Positions 57,567 to 63,075 of a stretch of DNA of 64,000 nucleotides are shown one piece after another. Position numbers and translations under genes: made by a program. The DNA comes from Conus ventricosus. Taxonomy: Eukaryota > Mollusca > Gastropoda > Neogastropoda > Conidae. The DNA lies in assembly GCA_018398815.1 (NCBI GenBank), contig CM031616.1, positions 27,880,218 through 27,944,217 of the forward strand, read 5' to 3'. How positions within the stretch are numbered: position 1 is the first letter of the stretch; every line of letters starts with the position of its first letter. Under the pieces are notes generated by a model. The model did not search any database. It had not been told where the DNA came from and saw only the letters and a list, made by a program, of their open reading frames with translations.

Positions 57567-58921
57567 TCATGTTAAGTCGTGTCAATAGTTGTGCTGACTT
57601 TGTGGTGGCCATATCAAGACTGAAAGAATAATCAAAGCGGAATTATGAACAAATCAAAATTCATTATTAACATACCTGTCCAGTAATTATGTACAAATTA
57701 AAATCTGTTATTAACATATCTGTCCAGGACTCTAAAATGACCAGTTGATCACTTATTCCTGATCAACATGAAAATCAAACCAAAGAATTTTCAGAAAAAA
57801 AAGAAAACATTCGGTTGAACATTTTGGAATATCATCTCCATTGAGTCTGCTGTAAAATGCTTAATTAAGCACCCAATGTCTTGTCAAATCTCAAAGAGAT
57901 CTAAAACTGGGTGGTTCATCATATGGTATGCACCACAGAGGTTCTCTTTCATATTTCAAGGTAAGATTTACGAGGTGACCAATATAAATAACATGTATAG
58001 CACCAAGCCCCCTGGAACACACATGGAAGAAAACTCTTTCAACCTACATTCCACTCAATATGCATTTGTGTGCCTGGGGACTAAAGATGTGAACACACAT
58101 TTGTGCGTAGTGTACAAGTTTTTTTGACAGAACTGCAGAAAAATAAATAATTTCTTTGGCCATATTTATGTCTAATGTTTTTCATACCCAGCATGTATGT
58201 TTCTTTTGTAGGAAGCATGTGACCGACAATTTTTCTCCGTCTCAAAAATGGGTGTCGTTCTGACAATAAAAACAAACAAAAAAATCCACCACCACCTGTG
58301 CTATCTGCATGCATACAAACATAATCTAAGTTGCGTCTCTATATAAGATTTGGATTAATTAAGTCAGGGCAGATCTGAAAGAGTTTATGATTGATTTGTG
58401 CATTTCATTTCTATCCCCAGAGGTCTTCAACATATGATTGCTGGACCTTCGATCCGAGCTCACAGTAAAAGAAAAGAACAGACATATATATATTTCAAAA
58501 TATTTTTACTCATGACATTTTCATTCAGTTGGTCAGAAAGCTTACTGCTTGAGGTCATATGCCTACATGGCTAAGAATCCAAGTAAAAACGAATTATTAG
58601 TGGGGTTTTTTTGTCGTTTCTTTTCTTTTTTGTTGTTGTTCATAATCATAATTTCAACAGTGGTATTAAGTTCATGAAATATAACACTATATGATGGTTG
58701 ATGTTACAGCTAACAATGTTCAAGGGCAGAAAGCAGGTGGGTGAAATAACTTTCTTTTTTAAACGTTCCCGGATGAGAAGATGATAAGTACACACACTGA
58801 TGAATTTTGGTCAACATGAAAACTGAAACTCTTATAGAGGAAAAACAAACAAGATCAACAGAAAATAATAAACAGATGATGCAAACCTGGGATTTTTGCC
58901 TTTCTCCTGCTCCTCAAATTC
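23557..58921 (-). CDS. OSBPL11: Oxysterol-binding protein-related protein 10/11-like gene (multi-exon, incomplete at 3' end)
   Basis: The gene encodes an ORP-family lipid-transfer protein. Family members exchange phosphatidylserine or sterol for PI4P at membrane contact sites; ORP10 and ORP11 act at ER-Golgi and endosomal contacts. Sixteen exons on the minus strand give, in order: a short leader; a PH domain of about 100 residues ([12 protein letters not shown], then [10 protein letters not shown], then [12 protein letters not shown], then ARERQHWV); a Ser/Pro-rich linker; a helical stretch ending near DLLMLK; an acidic segment with [14 protein letters not shown]; and the ORD start with [28 protein letters not shown] and EQVSHHPP. 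The last readable block is [20 protein letters not shown] and [12 protein letters not shown] are ORP10/11 features, but which paralogue is not resolved; the symbol is provisional. About 190 C-terminal residues are missing, compared with a usual length near 750. Frames break in exons at 41.7, 39.9, 30.4 and 23.6 kb, mostly by one base in homopolymers. Confidence 0.9.
24300..24954. other. Intron of the OSBPL-like gene, no gene seen
   Basis: Normal-texture intron sequence between exons at 23.66 and 24.96 kb. It contains a direct repeat of about 46 bases around TTGCCA..GCTTAACCAATCAAG (24587-24661). No further exon was recognised. Confidence 0.5.
24955..25144 (-). CDS. OSBPL11: OSBPL-like exon: ORD with EQVSHHPP signature
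   Basis: The exon lies between TCTGCTCAG and GTGAGT and has 63 codons plus one base. It reads [20 protein letters not shown], a variable loop, then [15 protein letters not shown]-x-N-P-x-x-G-E and E-Q-V-S-H-H-P-P are the PI4P-binding signatures of all ORPs, and both histidines are present. No internal error is seen. Confidence 0.97.
25920..26653 (+). mobile_element. LINE 3' end (reverse-transcriptase C-terminal zinc knuckle, poly-A)
   Basis: A plus-strand frame reads [20 protein letters not shown], then [18 protein letters not shown]. This is the CxxC...H....C zinc-knuckle (zf-RVT) that ends the ORF2 of L1/Tx1-type LINEs. It continues after a frame break in the open frame 26078-26338 (..[12 protein letters not shown]). 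A 3' untranslated part and an A-rich tail at 26631-26653 close the element. It is 5'-truncated, as usual for LINE insertions, and lies antisense in an intron of the OSBPL-like gene. Confidence 0.8.
26690..27200 (+). repeat. 44-bp minisatellite, left part (about 12 units)
   Basis: The unit contains GGCCAATGGTATCTGCATGG, then TCATCATACCAAAGACATGG. Units come in 44-bp and shorter (about 39-bp) forms, and the forms alternate, so blocks of several units were copied together. The repeat lacks stops in all three plus frames, which makes false proteins rich in IIPKTWP. The array starts directly after the LINE tail. Confidence 0.95.
27201..28207. mobile_element. 1,007-bp terminal-inverted-repeat element inserted in the minisatellite
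   Basis: The ends are perfect 12-bp inverted repeats: CAGACCTTCCAA at 27201-27212 and TTGGAAGGTCTG at 28196-28207. Directly outside both is GATATG (27195-27200 and 28208-28213), a 6-bp target duplication. Removing the element and one copy restores an ordinary minisatellite unit exactly. It encodes no transposase, so it is non-autonomous. Inside are a CT tract (27401-27443) and a 104-bp tandem duplication. The superfamily is not assigned; a 6-bp duplication occurs in few groups (for example IS3EU). Confidence 0.85.
27862..28069. repeat. 104-bp tandem duplication inside the TIR element
   Basis: Two copies start at 27862 and 27966 with GCCATTCCATTG and contain CGTCGCACACAAGCCAAGCC and a CT-rich middle. 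They differ by a handful of bases. Confidence 0.9.
28208..28460 (+). repeat. 44-bp minisatellite, right part (about 6 units)
   Basis: Same unit as at 26690-27200, continuing after the inserted element. The last units carry small changes (TATATGCATGG, CATGTCC). The array ends about 70 bases from the exon at 28526. Confidence 0.95.
28526..28607 (-). CDS. OSBPL11: OSBPL-like exon: ORD
   Basis: The exon lies between TGTTTTCAG and GTGAGG. It reads [20 protein letters not shown] followed by SFHAGRQ. The Y-L-T-S-F-H-x-G-R segment is characteristic of the ORP10/11 ORD. It ends in phase 0, matching the next exon. Confidence 0.95.
28691..29175. repeat. (AC)n and CT-rich low-complexity stretch
   Basis: CA repeats lie at 28698-28719, 28980-29060 and 29160-29180, with a (CT)n tract at about 28930-28947. 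Intron sequence, no coding potential. Confidence 0.7.
29691..29798. repeat. 54-bp tandem duplication
   Basis: Two copies beginning TTTGGGCATTTCTC and TTTGGGTATTTCTC, 54 bases apart, with five or fewer differences. Confidence 0.85.
29815..30080 (+). mobile_element. tRNA-derived SINE
   Basis: An A-box-like ATGGTCAGAGTG is followed by a B-box-like GAGTTCGAATCAC at about 29860. The body contains CACCCAGTAGTAAATGGGTA and GGCGGCAGTGGGAGAGGG. This arrangement is typical of tRNA-headed SINEs in molluscs, from general knowledge. Target duplication not determined. Confidence 0.65.
30356..30439 (-). CDS. OSBPL11: OSBPL-like exon: ORD N-terminal core, two bases short
   Basis: The exon lies between TTTCACAG and GTGAGG. 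It encodes VVFP, then in the shifted frame [20 protein letters not shown] and I-F. One C is missing from the CCC run near the 5' end and one T from the TTTT run near the donor. With both restored the frame would join the next exon at Arg-Ile-Pro-Asp. As written it contains a shift and a stop. Confidence 0.88.
   Translation of the reverse strand: MVFPHLSWRSDPSWKCSPTAWPILTSF
30640..32690. repeat. 52-bp minisatellite array, about 2 kb
   Basis: The unit contains CTTTAGACACAAAAACCTCC, then AAATAAAGACCATTCCAGTT and TAGCTTCACTGA. Units are nearly identical between about 31000 and 31890 and become progressively diverged toward both sides. The minus strand is mostly stop-free, giving false proteins with repeated [15 protein letters not shown] words. 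It lies wholly inside one intron of the OSBPL-like gene. Confidence 0.92.
32875..33008 (-). CDS. OSBPL11: OSBPL-like exon: acidic stretch and start of ORD
   Basis: The exon lies between GATTTCAG and GTAAAT. It reads [20 protein letters not shown] and then [20 protein letters not shown] followed by DLTK. The latter is nearly identical to ORP11 just before the lipid-binding domain, where it forms the lid. It ends in phase 0. Confidence 0.95.
33693..33814 (-). CDS. OSBPL11: OSBPL-like exon: Ser/Thr-rich linker
   Basis: The exon lies between GGTTCCAG and GTGGGG. It begins [14 protein letters not shown] and ends KTFHDHSTE plus one base. Low-complexity Ser/Thr content is usual between PH and ORD. 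It is phase 2 in and phase 1 out, consistent with both neighbours. Confidence 0.75.
33970..34372 (-). other. Unrecognised open frame in an intron
   Basis: An open frame of about 130 codons without low complexity, containing [20 protein letters not shown] and [21 protein letters not shown] do not recognise it and see no clear splice borders. It sits in the intron between exons at 33.81 and 35.15 kb on the same strand. It could be an old transposon fragment or chance. Confidence 0.2.
35078..35119. repeat. Poly-C run of 42 bases
   Basis: Uninterrupted C on the plus strand. On the transcribed RNA it is poly-G lying 31 bases after a splice donor. Confidence 0.85.
35151..35221 (-). CDS. OSBPL11: OSBPL-like exon: Pro/Ser-rich linker
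   Basis: This 71-base exon lies between GTGCGCAG and GTGAGT. It begins [14 protein letters not shown] and ends ASRKPPP plus two bases. It is phase 0 in and phase 2 out, exactly what is needed to join the neighbouring exons (AT plus G gives Met). There is no family motif here; the call rests on borders and phase. A 42-base poly-C lies 31 bases past its donor. Confidence 0.7.
36300..36780 (+). mobile_element. Retroelement RNase H region fragment (DIRS- or Ty3-like)
   Basis: The plus frame at 36304-36582 contains [11 protein letters not shown] and ends with [17 protein letters not shown]. This is the familiar H-I-P-G-x-x-N-x-x-A-D-x-L-S-R tail of retroelement RNase H domains, with the Asp replaced by Gly. 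The next frame (36598-36760) has [20 protein letters not shown], resembling the W-G-x-P-x-x-D-L-F-A-T-x-x-N segment that follows it in DIRS-type elements. The key Asp is lost in both, so it is a dead fragment. It lies antisense in an intron. Confidence 0.65.
36775..36834. repeat. 30-bp tandem duplication
   Basis: Two adjacent copies of AATTCCCCTCATTCAAACAG plus TTCTAAACA. Confidence 0.85.
36840..38950. other. Intron sequence, no gene seen
   Basis: AT-rich, without exon-like blocks on either strand. A short GT tract lies at 37975-37988. Confidence 0.5.
38956..39425. repeat. 34-bp minisatellite, about 14 units
   Basis: The unit contains GATGATGGATGAAGTGTAAC, then TGTTGAGTAACACA. Internal units are very similar; the outer ones lose a few bases. 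The minus strand is open in several frames (words like [13 protein letters not shown]), which is repeat-driven and not a gene. Confidence 0.93.
39904..39983 (-). CDS. OSBPL11: OSBPL-like exon: DLLMLK helix, one base short
   Basis: The exon lies between GCTACAG and GTTAGA. It reads DLLMLKATS, then in the next frame [17 protein letters not shown]. The break falls in a GGG run at about 39957-39959; one more G restores the family sequence. It ends in phase 0. Confidence 0.85.
39993..40036. repeat. (AC)n microsatellite next to a splice acceptor
   Basis: CA repeat beginning 10 bases upstream of the exon starting at 39983. In the RNA it is a (GU)n tract directly before the acceptor. Confidence 0.85.
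40040..41680. other. Intron sequence, no gene seen
   Basis: Pyrimidine-rich on the plus strand at 40200-40300 and 40840-41300, otherwise AT-rich. No exon or recognised repeat. Confidence 0.5.
41683..41728 (-). CDS. OSBPL11: Probable OSBPL-like exon with frame conflict
   Basis: A 46-base segment lies between CAACAG and GTGAGG. In one frame it ends LLMTGLDK, which fits the family segment before DLLMLK. That frame needs one base more or less at the 5' side to join the previous exon in phase, so the exon has an indel or its acceptor is misplaced. Confidence 0.5.
41826..41850. repeat. Poly-G run of 25 bases
   Basis: Uninterrupted G on the plus strand, intronic. Confidence 0.85.
42071..42138. repeat. 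(GT)n microsatellite
   Basis: GT repeat with two short interruptions. Confidence 0.85.
42555..42660 (+). mobile_element. SINE/LINE tail fragment
   Basis: The stretch GTAAAGCATTTAGACCTCAG and then GGAGTATAGCGCTACATAAG has the form of the 3' tails (..AGCGCTATATAA..) of many mollusc SINEs and their partner LINEs. Only the tail is recognisable. Confidence 0.5.
43157..43207. repeat. CCCCA-rich tract (G-rich on minus strand)
   Basis: Repeated CCCCAC blocks. On the minus strand it has at least four G runs in 40 bases, so a G-quadruplex is possible. Confidence 0.7.
43866..43974 (-). CDS. OSBPL11: OSBPL-like exon: helical linker segment
   Basis: The exon lies between CTGTGCAG and GTAAGT and reads [20 protein letters not shown], then [16 protein letters not shown]. 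The [10 protein letters not shown] part aligns with the helix after the PH domain of ORP10/11. It is phase 2 in, phase 0 out. The acceptor and first bases are tandemly duplicated 55 bases upstream. Confidence 0.85.
43962..44072. repeat. 55-bp tandem duplication covering a splice acceptor
   Basis: The two copies start GCGTCTGTTTCCTGCACAGA and GCGTCTGTTCCCTGCAGAGA. They include the acceptor and first bases of the exon ending at 43866. The upstream copy keeps an AG after a pyrimidine run (exon start would be 44029). Confidence 0.85.
44562..44704 (-). CDS. OSBPL11: OSBPL-like exon: Ser/Gly-rich linker after the PH domain
   Basis: The exon lies between TGTGTGTGCAG and GTCAGG. The frame starting [18 protein letters not shown] continues to [12 protein letters not shown] without a stop. 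The family linker is poorly conserved, so the call rests on position, phase (0 in, 2 out) and borders. Three CAG triplets in tandem at the acceptor (44707-44699) could give one- or two-residue variants. Confidence 0.75.
44737..44844. repeat. 54-bp tandem duplication
   Basis: Two copies of ACATGGGTG.ACTCACAAAC followed by AAGCACATGCATGCATA. Intronic. Confidence 0.85.
45066..45195. repeat. (AC)n microsatellite cluster
   Basis: Several CA tracts separated by short unique words. It gives mirrored Thr-His and Cys-Val open frames with no meaning. Confidence 0.9.
45240..46140. other. Intron sequence with unassigned open frame
   Basis: A purine-rich block lies at 45240-45380. The plus frame at 45544-45921 (125 codons) shows no recognisable domain and is probably chance. 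Nothing else was seen. Confidence 0.4.
46150..46318 (-). mobile_element. tRNA-derived SINE
   Basis: On the minus strand GTGGTGCAGTGGTTAG fits an A box and GGTTTGATCCC fits a B box, about 40 bases apart, followed by a non-tRNA body. It ends 21 bases before the exon at 46340, on the donor side. Confidence 0.6.
46340..46425 (-). CDS. OSBPL11: OSBPL-like exon: C-terminal helix of PH domain
   Basis: The exon lies between GCACAG and GTGAGT and reads [20 protein letters not shown], ending ASIGFAQ. This is the PH C-terminal helix with its invariant Trp. It enters in phase 1 and leaves in phase 0. Confidence 0.95.
46426..47987. other. Intron sequence, no gene seen
   Basis: A short segment at 46700-46735 (GTCTGAAGAAGACCCAAGAG, then GTTGAAATGC) resembles the conserved 3' block of some retroelements. 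It is too short to classify. The rest is featureless. Confidence 0.4.
47988..48069 (-). CDS. OSBPL11: OSBPL-like exon: PH domain, third part
   Basis: The exon lies between TGCAG and GTACAG and reads [16 protein letters not shown], then [11 protein letters not shown] plus one base. The I-V-S-P-S-D-E-D-S block is diagnostic for ORP10/ORP11. It is phase 0 in and phase 1 out. Confidence 0.95.
48426..48515. repeat. 45-bp tandem duplication
   Basis: Two identical copies of AAGCCTGTGATGATCACTGT followed by TTTCATTTACATTTTTC. Confidence 0.9.
48683..48730 (-). CDS. OSBPL11: OSBPL-like exon: PH domain, second part
   Basis: This 48-base exon lies between TTTTTCAG and GTAAGT and reads [16 protein letters not shown]. 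It corresponds to the conserved K-P-R-G-x-L-x-L-A-G strand of ORP10/11 PH domains. It is phase 0 at both ends. The intron before it is almost filled by the 6.3-kb insertion. Confidence 0.92.
49886..50055 (-). other. Intron within the OTU-domain gene
   Basis: Donor CAG/GTAAAT and acceptor CTGTTTCAG flank 170 AT-rich bases. The reading frame on both sides has the same character (a C-terminal domain rich in Trp, Lys and Asp). Confidence 0.55.
50116..50620. other. AT-rich part of the insertion, probable intron of the OTU-domain gene
   Basis: No coding pattern on the minus strand. The plus frame 50133-50372 is Asn/Leu-rich and probably chance. Confidence 0.4.
52503..52567. repeat. (GC)n-(AC)n microsatellite
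   Basis: GCGCGCGCGC followed by about 28 CA units. A second mixed AC/GC tract lies at 52610-52650 and GT tracts at 52892-52984. Confidence 0.9.
54371..54500 (-). other. Probable untranslated first exon of the OTU-domain gene
   Basis: A perfect donor, TTCAAG then GTGAGT, lies at 54371/54370 on the minus strand. The sequence upstream is locally GC-richer and has no long open frame. The next acceptor on the strand with a good pyrimidine tract is at 52406, just before the ATG. The start of the exon is not determined. Confidence 0.4.
55223..55590. repeat. (CT)n and (AC)n microsatellite cluster
   Basis: CT/CA-rich from 55230, then long CA tracts at 55437-55586. It lies 30 bases after the donor of the exon ending at 55621. 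Confidence 0.9.
55621..55735 (-). CDS. OSBPL11: OSBPL-like exon: start of PH domain
   Basis: The exon lies between GCGTTTCAG and GTGAGC and reads [20 protein letters not shown] and on to DSGMLEYFE. This is the first beta-strand pair of the PH domain and is very close to ORP10/ORP11, including the Trp-Gln after Lys-Gly. It starts in phase 2 and ends in phase 0. If translation begins at the ATG at 55734, this would be the first coding exon. Confidence 0.9.
55815..56130. repeat. Purine-rich (GGAGGA/AGAAGA) tract
   Basis: The plus strand is nearly all purine, with imperfect 45- to 50-base internal repeats (GGAGGAAGAAGAGGTGAGA occurs twice). The minus-strand Ser/Phe/Leu-rich frames are artefacts of this composition. 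Confidence 0.85.
56131..58886. other. Intron sequence, no gene seen
   Basis: Contains a poly-A run at 57531-57562 and short SINE-like fragments near 56760-56830 and 57300-57355 (..AGCGCTTTGGGATC). No exon recognised. Confidence 0.45.
58887..58921 (-). CDS. OSBPL11: OSBPL-like exon: acidic leader before the PH domain
   Basis: This 35-base exon lies between CTGTTTCAG and GTTTGC and reads [11 protein letters not shown] plus two bases. The two bases (AG) join the T at the start of the next exon to make Ser, and the frame then runs straight into MARPRMEG. Phase agreement and canonical borders support it; the peptide itself is not diagnostic. Confidence 0.65.
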
Positions 58922-59079
58922 CTGAAACAGAGGGAAAAAGGAGAAAACTTAATTAATATGATTATACTTAACCAGCCACATATCCACACACATGTATGTA
59001 CATGCTCACACATACACACACACACACACACTGATGATCACACTGTCGTTTGCACATACATGCATGTCAAACAAAAAGT

Positions 59080-59082
<3 letters not shown>

Positions 59083-59147
<65 letters not shown>
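59083..59147. repeat. (AC)n microsatellite
   Basis: About 32 uninterrupted CA units. Confidence 0.92.
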
Positions 59148-60110
59148 CACATACACACTCATGTTATACAGATACGTTACACATAAATGTGAATTTAAAA
59201 AACACAATTTATGCACAAACACACTCTGTACATTGTGACTAACACATGGTGGAATTACTAAGCAAAAAGACTAAATTAACCATGCTTCTCTCTCTTCCTT
59301 TGACCCTCCTCCCCCTCCACCCTCCCCCACTCAACACAGTCTGCTACAGATCACAAGGTGGAAGTTACATCAATATATCATATTATATATGACAGTTGGT
59401 CCTTTCCCTCTCTGCATTAACGTGGTGACAGCCCTGATGTGGCCCTTTGTGGTCGGCTGGGCTATAAGCAACATTATCTTATCTCCCTCTCTGCAACCAG
59501 GCACTGAATCACTAATTCAACACACTACTGATCACTGCTTTGTGGGTACTGTCTCTTACCACCCAGTTCAGTTGTTTTTGCCCCAGTTAAAAAACAAACA
59601 AACAAACAAACAAAACAAAACAAACAAACAAAAGTAAAAGCATGTAATTTATTCAACGCAAGAAGCAAACTGTTGCACCGCATAAACTGAAAAAAAGACA
59701 ACAAAAACTGGTGATTCACACACTTACTTTGTTTAACTAGAACAGCCTACCATGAATTTGCCAACATCGGTGACCCAGCAGAATCAAACCAAGGCCATAG
59801 ACATGGAGAGGAAATCAAAACTGAGATCATCATGACAGCAGGTCATGACAGACCACAGAATTTGCAATTTTTTTTTCTTCTATTTTTCTTTATTCCCTTA
59901 CATGAGCAATGAAAGCTACTAAGCTATAAAACTGCACTGAGCTAGACAGGTAAATAAGTAAATGAATTACAAAAAAAAAAAAAAAAAAGATCTTGGAACA
60001 GGGTCTCAGGGACAAGAGTTTGAACATGCCTGACCTATGTATTAACCCTGCAAGCTGGTCAAGTCTTGAATACTTGCTAACATGATCTTCACCACTACCC
60101 AGATGTGTAT
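59148..60110. other. Intron or upstream sequence, no gene seen
   Basis: A-rich tracts at 59590-59635 (AAACA repeats) and 59970-59989. No coding pattern. Confidence 0.45.
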
Positions 60111-60114
60111 GTAG

Positions 60115-60115
60115 A

Positions 60116-60166
<51 letters not shown>

Positions 60167-60189
60167 TTGTGTGTGGTGTGTGTGTGGTG

Positions 60190-60221
<32 letters not shown>

Positions 60222-60250
60222 TGCGTGCGTGTGTGTGCGTGCGTGCATAT
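60115..60250. repeat. (GA)n-(GT)n-(GTGC)n microsatellite
   Basis: GA units at 60116-60164 pass into GT and GTGC units up to about 60245. Confidence 0.9.
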
Positions 60251-60384
60251 ATGGCTGTGCATGCTTGCATACGTACGTGCATGTAAGCACATATATGGGA
60301 GTGCTTGCACATGTACATGTATATTACATGCTTGCATAATATGCATAAATGCACATGCTTGCATACTAATACATGTATAAATGC

Positions 60385-60440
60385 AAAAAGATAAGATAAG
60401 ATAAGATAATGTTGCTTATAGCCCAGCCGACCGATGCAAA
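60385..60440 (+). repeat. Dispersed repeat, second copy
   Basis: (AAGAT/ATAAG)n is followed by AATGTTGCTTATAGCCCAGC and CGACC, shared with 11125-11150. Confidence 0.55.
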
Positions 60441-61332
60441 AAGATACAGATGTGGCAAGTTTAAGGAAGTATAACGTGTGGATACTATTAGTATGTGCAA
60501 AATGAAAACTCAGCGAAAGCAAAAACAAAACAACAAAACAAAAACACAATCTCCTGCACCCATACAGGATCCTTTACAGATTGGCACACATGTCCTAGAA
60601 CTCCGACAGGCTCAGTCATTGAGTCAATGATCAACCATAGCTGAAGTCCCGAAAAGTTTATTCATAAACTGTCAACCTCTGACACTACCCATCCCTCAAA
60701 AAGTACTAGTTAGTTAACATCCATCCATGTTTCGTAAGTTCACTAAACTAGAATGAATCATGTCGCCACGTTATACATTCTTCTCTTAGCCTAAGGCGTT
60801 CAAGTCATAAAACATTAGTGCAAGTCAGAAGTGTATTAAATCTAACAACATTGTGAGTTTAAACCTTCTCTCCCCCAGCCAAAAAAGTCTTCCAATGTTT
60901 TGAATCGTGAATCTAATTTCAAACCCAGAAACAAAAAAGTCGATAATATTACGATTCTTACACAAAATCAGGGCTCCCTTGGCTGTATCTTTATAGGAAC
61001 AGACACCATAAAGCCTGCATCTGTTACATTACTGTGTAACAGATGTGTGCAAACAGAAAATCAATAGATCTGCATTGAAACCACAAACAAAAGGTAGGTC
61101 ATCACAGTAAAGCATCAAAGAGGAAGCAAGAAGATGCAAACGAAATTTGAAGTGTCTAATAACATACTGACATATCTGACTCAGTGTAAAACTTCGAACT
61201 TCATGCCCGTCTCTTCACAACAAACTCAGAGAGACAGAGAGACAGATGGACAGAGACAAAGACAGAGAGAGAGAGAAAAAAAAGGGGGGGGGGGAGGGAA
61301 ACAGAGACACACACACACACACACACAAACCA

Positions 61333-61702
61333 CACACTGCTACAAAACACTGGTTAGACCAGTACTGGAATATGGTTGCTCAGTCTGGGATCCTTACCAT
61401 CTAAAGGACATTGATAACCTTGAAAAGATTCAGAAGTCTGAAGAGAGCAGCACGGTTCGTAACAGGGAACCACATCAGCGAAAAGGGGAATACTATGAAG
61501 AACATGAGGAAATTAGAATGGAAACCCTTAGAAGACAGAAGAGCTTTTATCAAACTTAACATCTTCTTCAAAGGCAGAGCTAAACTAATTGATACTCCAA
61601 TGGAACAACTAGTATTGAATAAAAGCAGCACCAGGAGTGGCGGTCAATGTTATACCATACCTGCATCAAATATTGACAGCCACTTACATTCATTTTATCC
61701 TA
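61333..61702 (+). mobile_element. LINE reverse-transcriptase C-terminus, left part
   Basis: CYKTLVRPVLEYGCSVWDPY is followed, after frame changes, by RAARFVTGNH and KLEWKPLEDRRAFIKLNIFF. This is the classic end of non-LTR (Jockey/CR1/RTE-type) reverse transcriptases. It is cut after YPTG at 61702 by the inverted-repeat element and resumes at 62671. Confidence 0.85.
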
Positions 61703-62156
61703 CAGGTATGGGAATTGACTGAAAGTGAAAACTCTGAAATCTAGGGGGGTCCGGGGGCATGCTCCCCCGGAAAATTTTTTTTTTCAAGATCAAAATCTGT
61801 GCAATCTGGGCTATCCTGACTTCATTTTTATGGATTTAAGAACGTGAAGAAAAAAAAATGAAGTAAATTAGCATTAAAACAAACAAAAACAATTTTCACA
61901 CAAAATGTTTTTATTCAGTTCTATGAGTTTATCTCCAGCTGACTACAAAGATCACACAGGCTCAAAAAACAAACAAAACAAACAACAAAAACAAAACAAC
62001 AATCAACCAACCCAACCAATCCAAACAATCACCAATCAACCAACCAACCAACTGGTCAACCAACCAAACAAGAAACACCCCCACACACACAAAAGAAAAG
62101 TTAAGCCTGCACACATTCACTTGAAACTGGTTACAGACACTGGCACCAGGCATTAC

Positions 62157-62270
62157 CTCTAGAGCTGAGGCAAGCATCTCTGAAGAGAAAACAGGAAGGT
62201 ATTTCCATTTATTTGGGCACTTGTCTTCGAACGGATCGCCGAAGTTTACCACACGACCAAGGCACGCCAT
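62157..62270 (-). CDS. Candidate upstream coding exon (38 codons), inside an inverted-repeat element
   Basis: An ATG at 62270 opens a 38-codon frame starting MACLGRVVNFGDPFEDKC and ending EMLASALE. A strong donor follows (GAG then GTAATG, donor at 62156-62155). It ends in phase 0, and the next exon I can place on this strand (58921) starts in phase 0, so it could be the first coding exon of the OSBPL-like gene. Its upstream side has an NRF-1-type motif. I do not recognise the peptide. The exon lies inside a 968-bp element that splits a LINE, so it may be a captured fragment from another gene. Whether it is used as an exon is undecided. Confidence 0.35.
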
Positions 62271-62293
62271 GTTGAAAACTCGCTGTTCAAGTT

Positions 62294-62305
62294 TGCGCAC
62301 GCGCA
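62294..62305 (-). promoter_or_regulatory. NRF-1-type palindromic promoter motif
   Basis: TGCGCACGCGCA matches the NRF-1 consensus YGCGCAYGCGCR exactly. It lies 24 bases upstream of the candidate ATG at 62270, a typical spacing for housekeeping-type promoters without TATA. Confidence 0.55.
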
Positions 62306-62670
62306 GAAAGTCACGACATTCACAAATTTGGGCTGCCCGCGAGAGTTAATAGCTGCTGTTGCTGGCGATTCGGATAATGAGGCAGGCGTTCGCAGCACGC
62401 AAAACAGTACGCTCGCGTTCCGCAATAGTCTCGATCGTCCATACCCAAACTTCGCGAGAACGAGAAACAGAGAACGAGATAACGCTCGCGTTAGTATAAC
62501 TTGGTCTAGGCCAGCCGAGACTAGGCCTAGTTCAGCAACAGCTAAACCGGTGCTTTATAATTTTTGTACCCCAGATTTTTTTTTTTTTTCGCGGACGCAA
62601 TTTCGTTTTCGCGGAAAGCAAATTTTACTGCCGCGGAAATCAGCGTTTTCGCTGACAATTCCCATGCCTG

Positions 62671-62790
62671 ATCTAGTTCTGTACGGCTGTGGAACTCACT
62701 GCCGGGTGCCATCAAGATTGCCACAAATGCAGTCTCATTTAAAAAACAAATTGATACGACAGTTTTGAGAACTGCATATTGACGACTTTC
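62671..62790 (+). mobile_element. LINE reverse-transcriptase C-terminus, right part
   Basis: RLWNSLPGAIKIATNAVSFK ends with a stop after LRTAY. This is the usual C-terminal R-L-W-N-S-L-P motif, continuing the frame interrupted at 61702. Confidence 0.85.
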
Positions 62791-62939
62791 TATTTTAAAT
62801 TCCCAGATATTTTATGGTTACCTGGGCCTGAATTTGGCCATTGCTTTTAACTTCTTGAATATCGAGTGTGACCCTTGTTGCCAATTTGCTTCAGGGCCAA
62901 CAGTCTGAGTCGCACTATTTTATGTTATTTTATTTTACT

Positions 62940-63075
62940 TTTTACAGGGGGGAAAGTTGGGAATCCTGAAAATAAGGAAAATGTATGCGGGGGGGCCAGG
63001 GGGCCGCAGAGGCCCCTGGCGCGGGTCAAGGGCAGCGCCCTTGTGGGGGTTCAGAGGCGCAAAGCTGAAGCAAAT
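62940..63075. repeat. GC-rich hairpin repeat (probable small DNA transposon)
   Basis: GGGGGGCCAGGGGGCCGCAG faces AGGCCCCTGGCGCGGGTC, and AAGGGCAGCGCCCTT is a second stem. GC-rich paired blocks of this type are found in small non-autonomous elements. Termini not identified. Confidence 0.5.

Larger units (their letters stand above)
61703..62670. mobile_element. 968-bp inverted-repeat element splitting the LINE
   Basis: The ends CAGGTATGGGAATTG (61703-61717) and CAATTCCCATGCCTG (62656-62670) are inverted repeats with one mismatch. Similarity continues inward (GAAAAC.CTGA..TC) for about 40 bases. It interrupts the LINE frame between YPTG and RLWNSLPG. It contains a CCGGGGG/CCCCCGG hairpin at 61750-61771, the candidate exon at 62157-62270, the NRF-1 motif and a CG-rich block at 62300-62560. 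There is no transposase. The target duplication is unclear. Confidence 0.7.
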
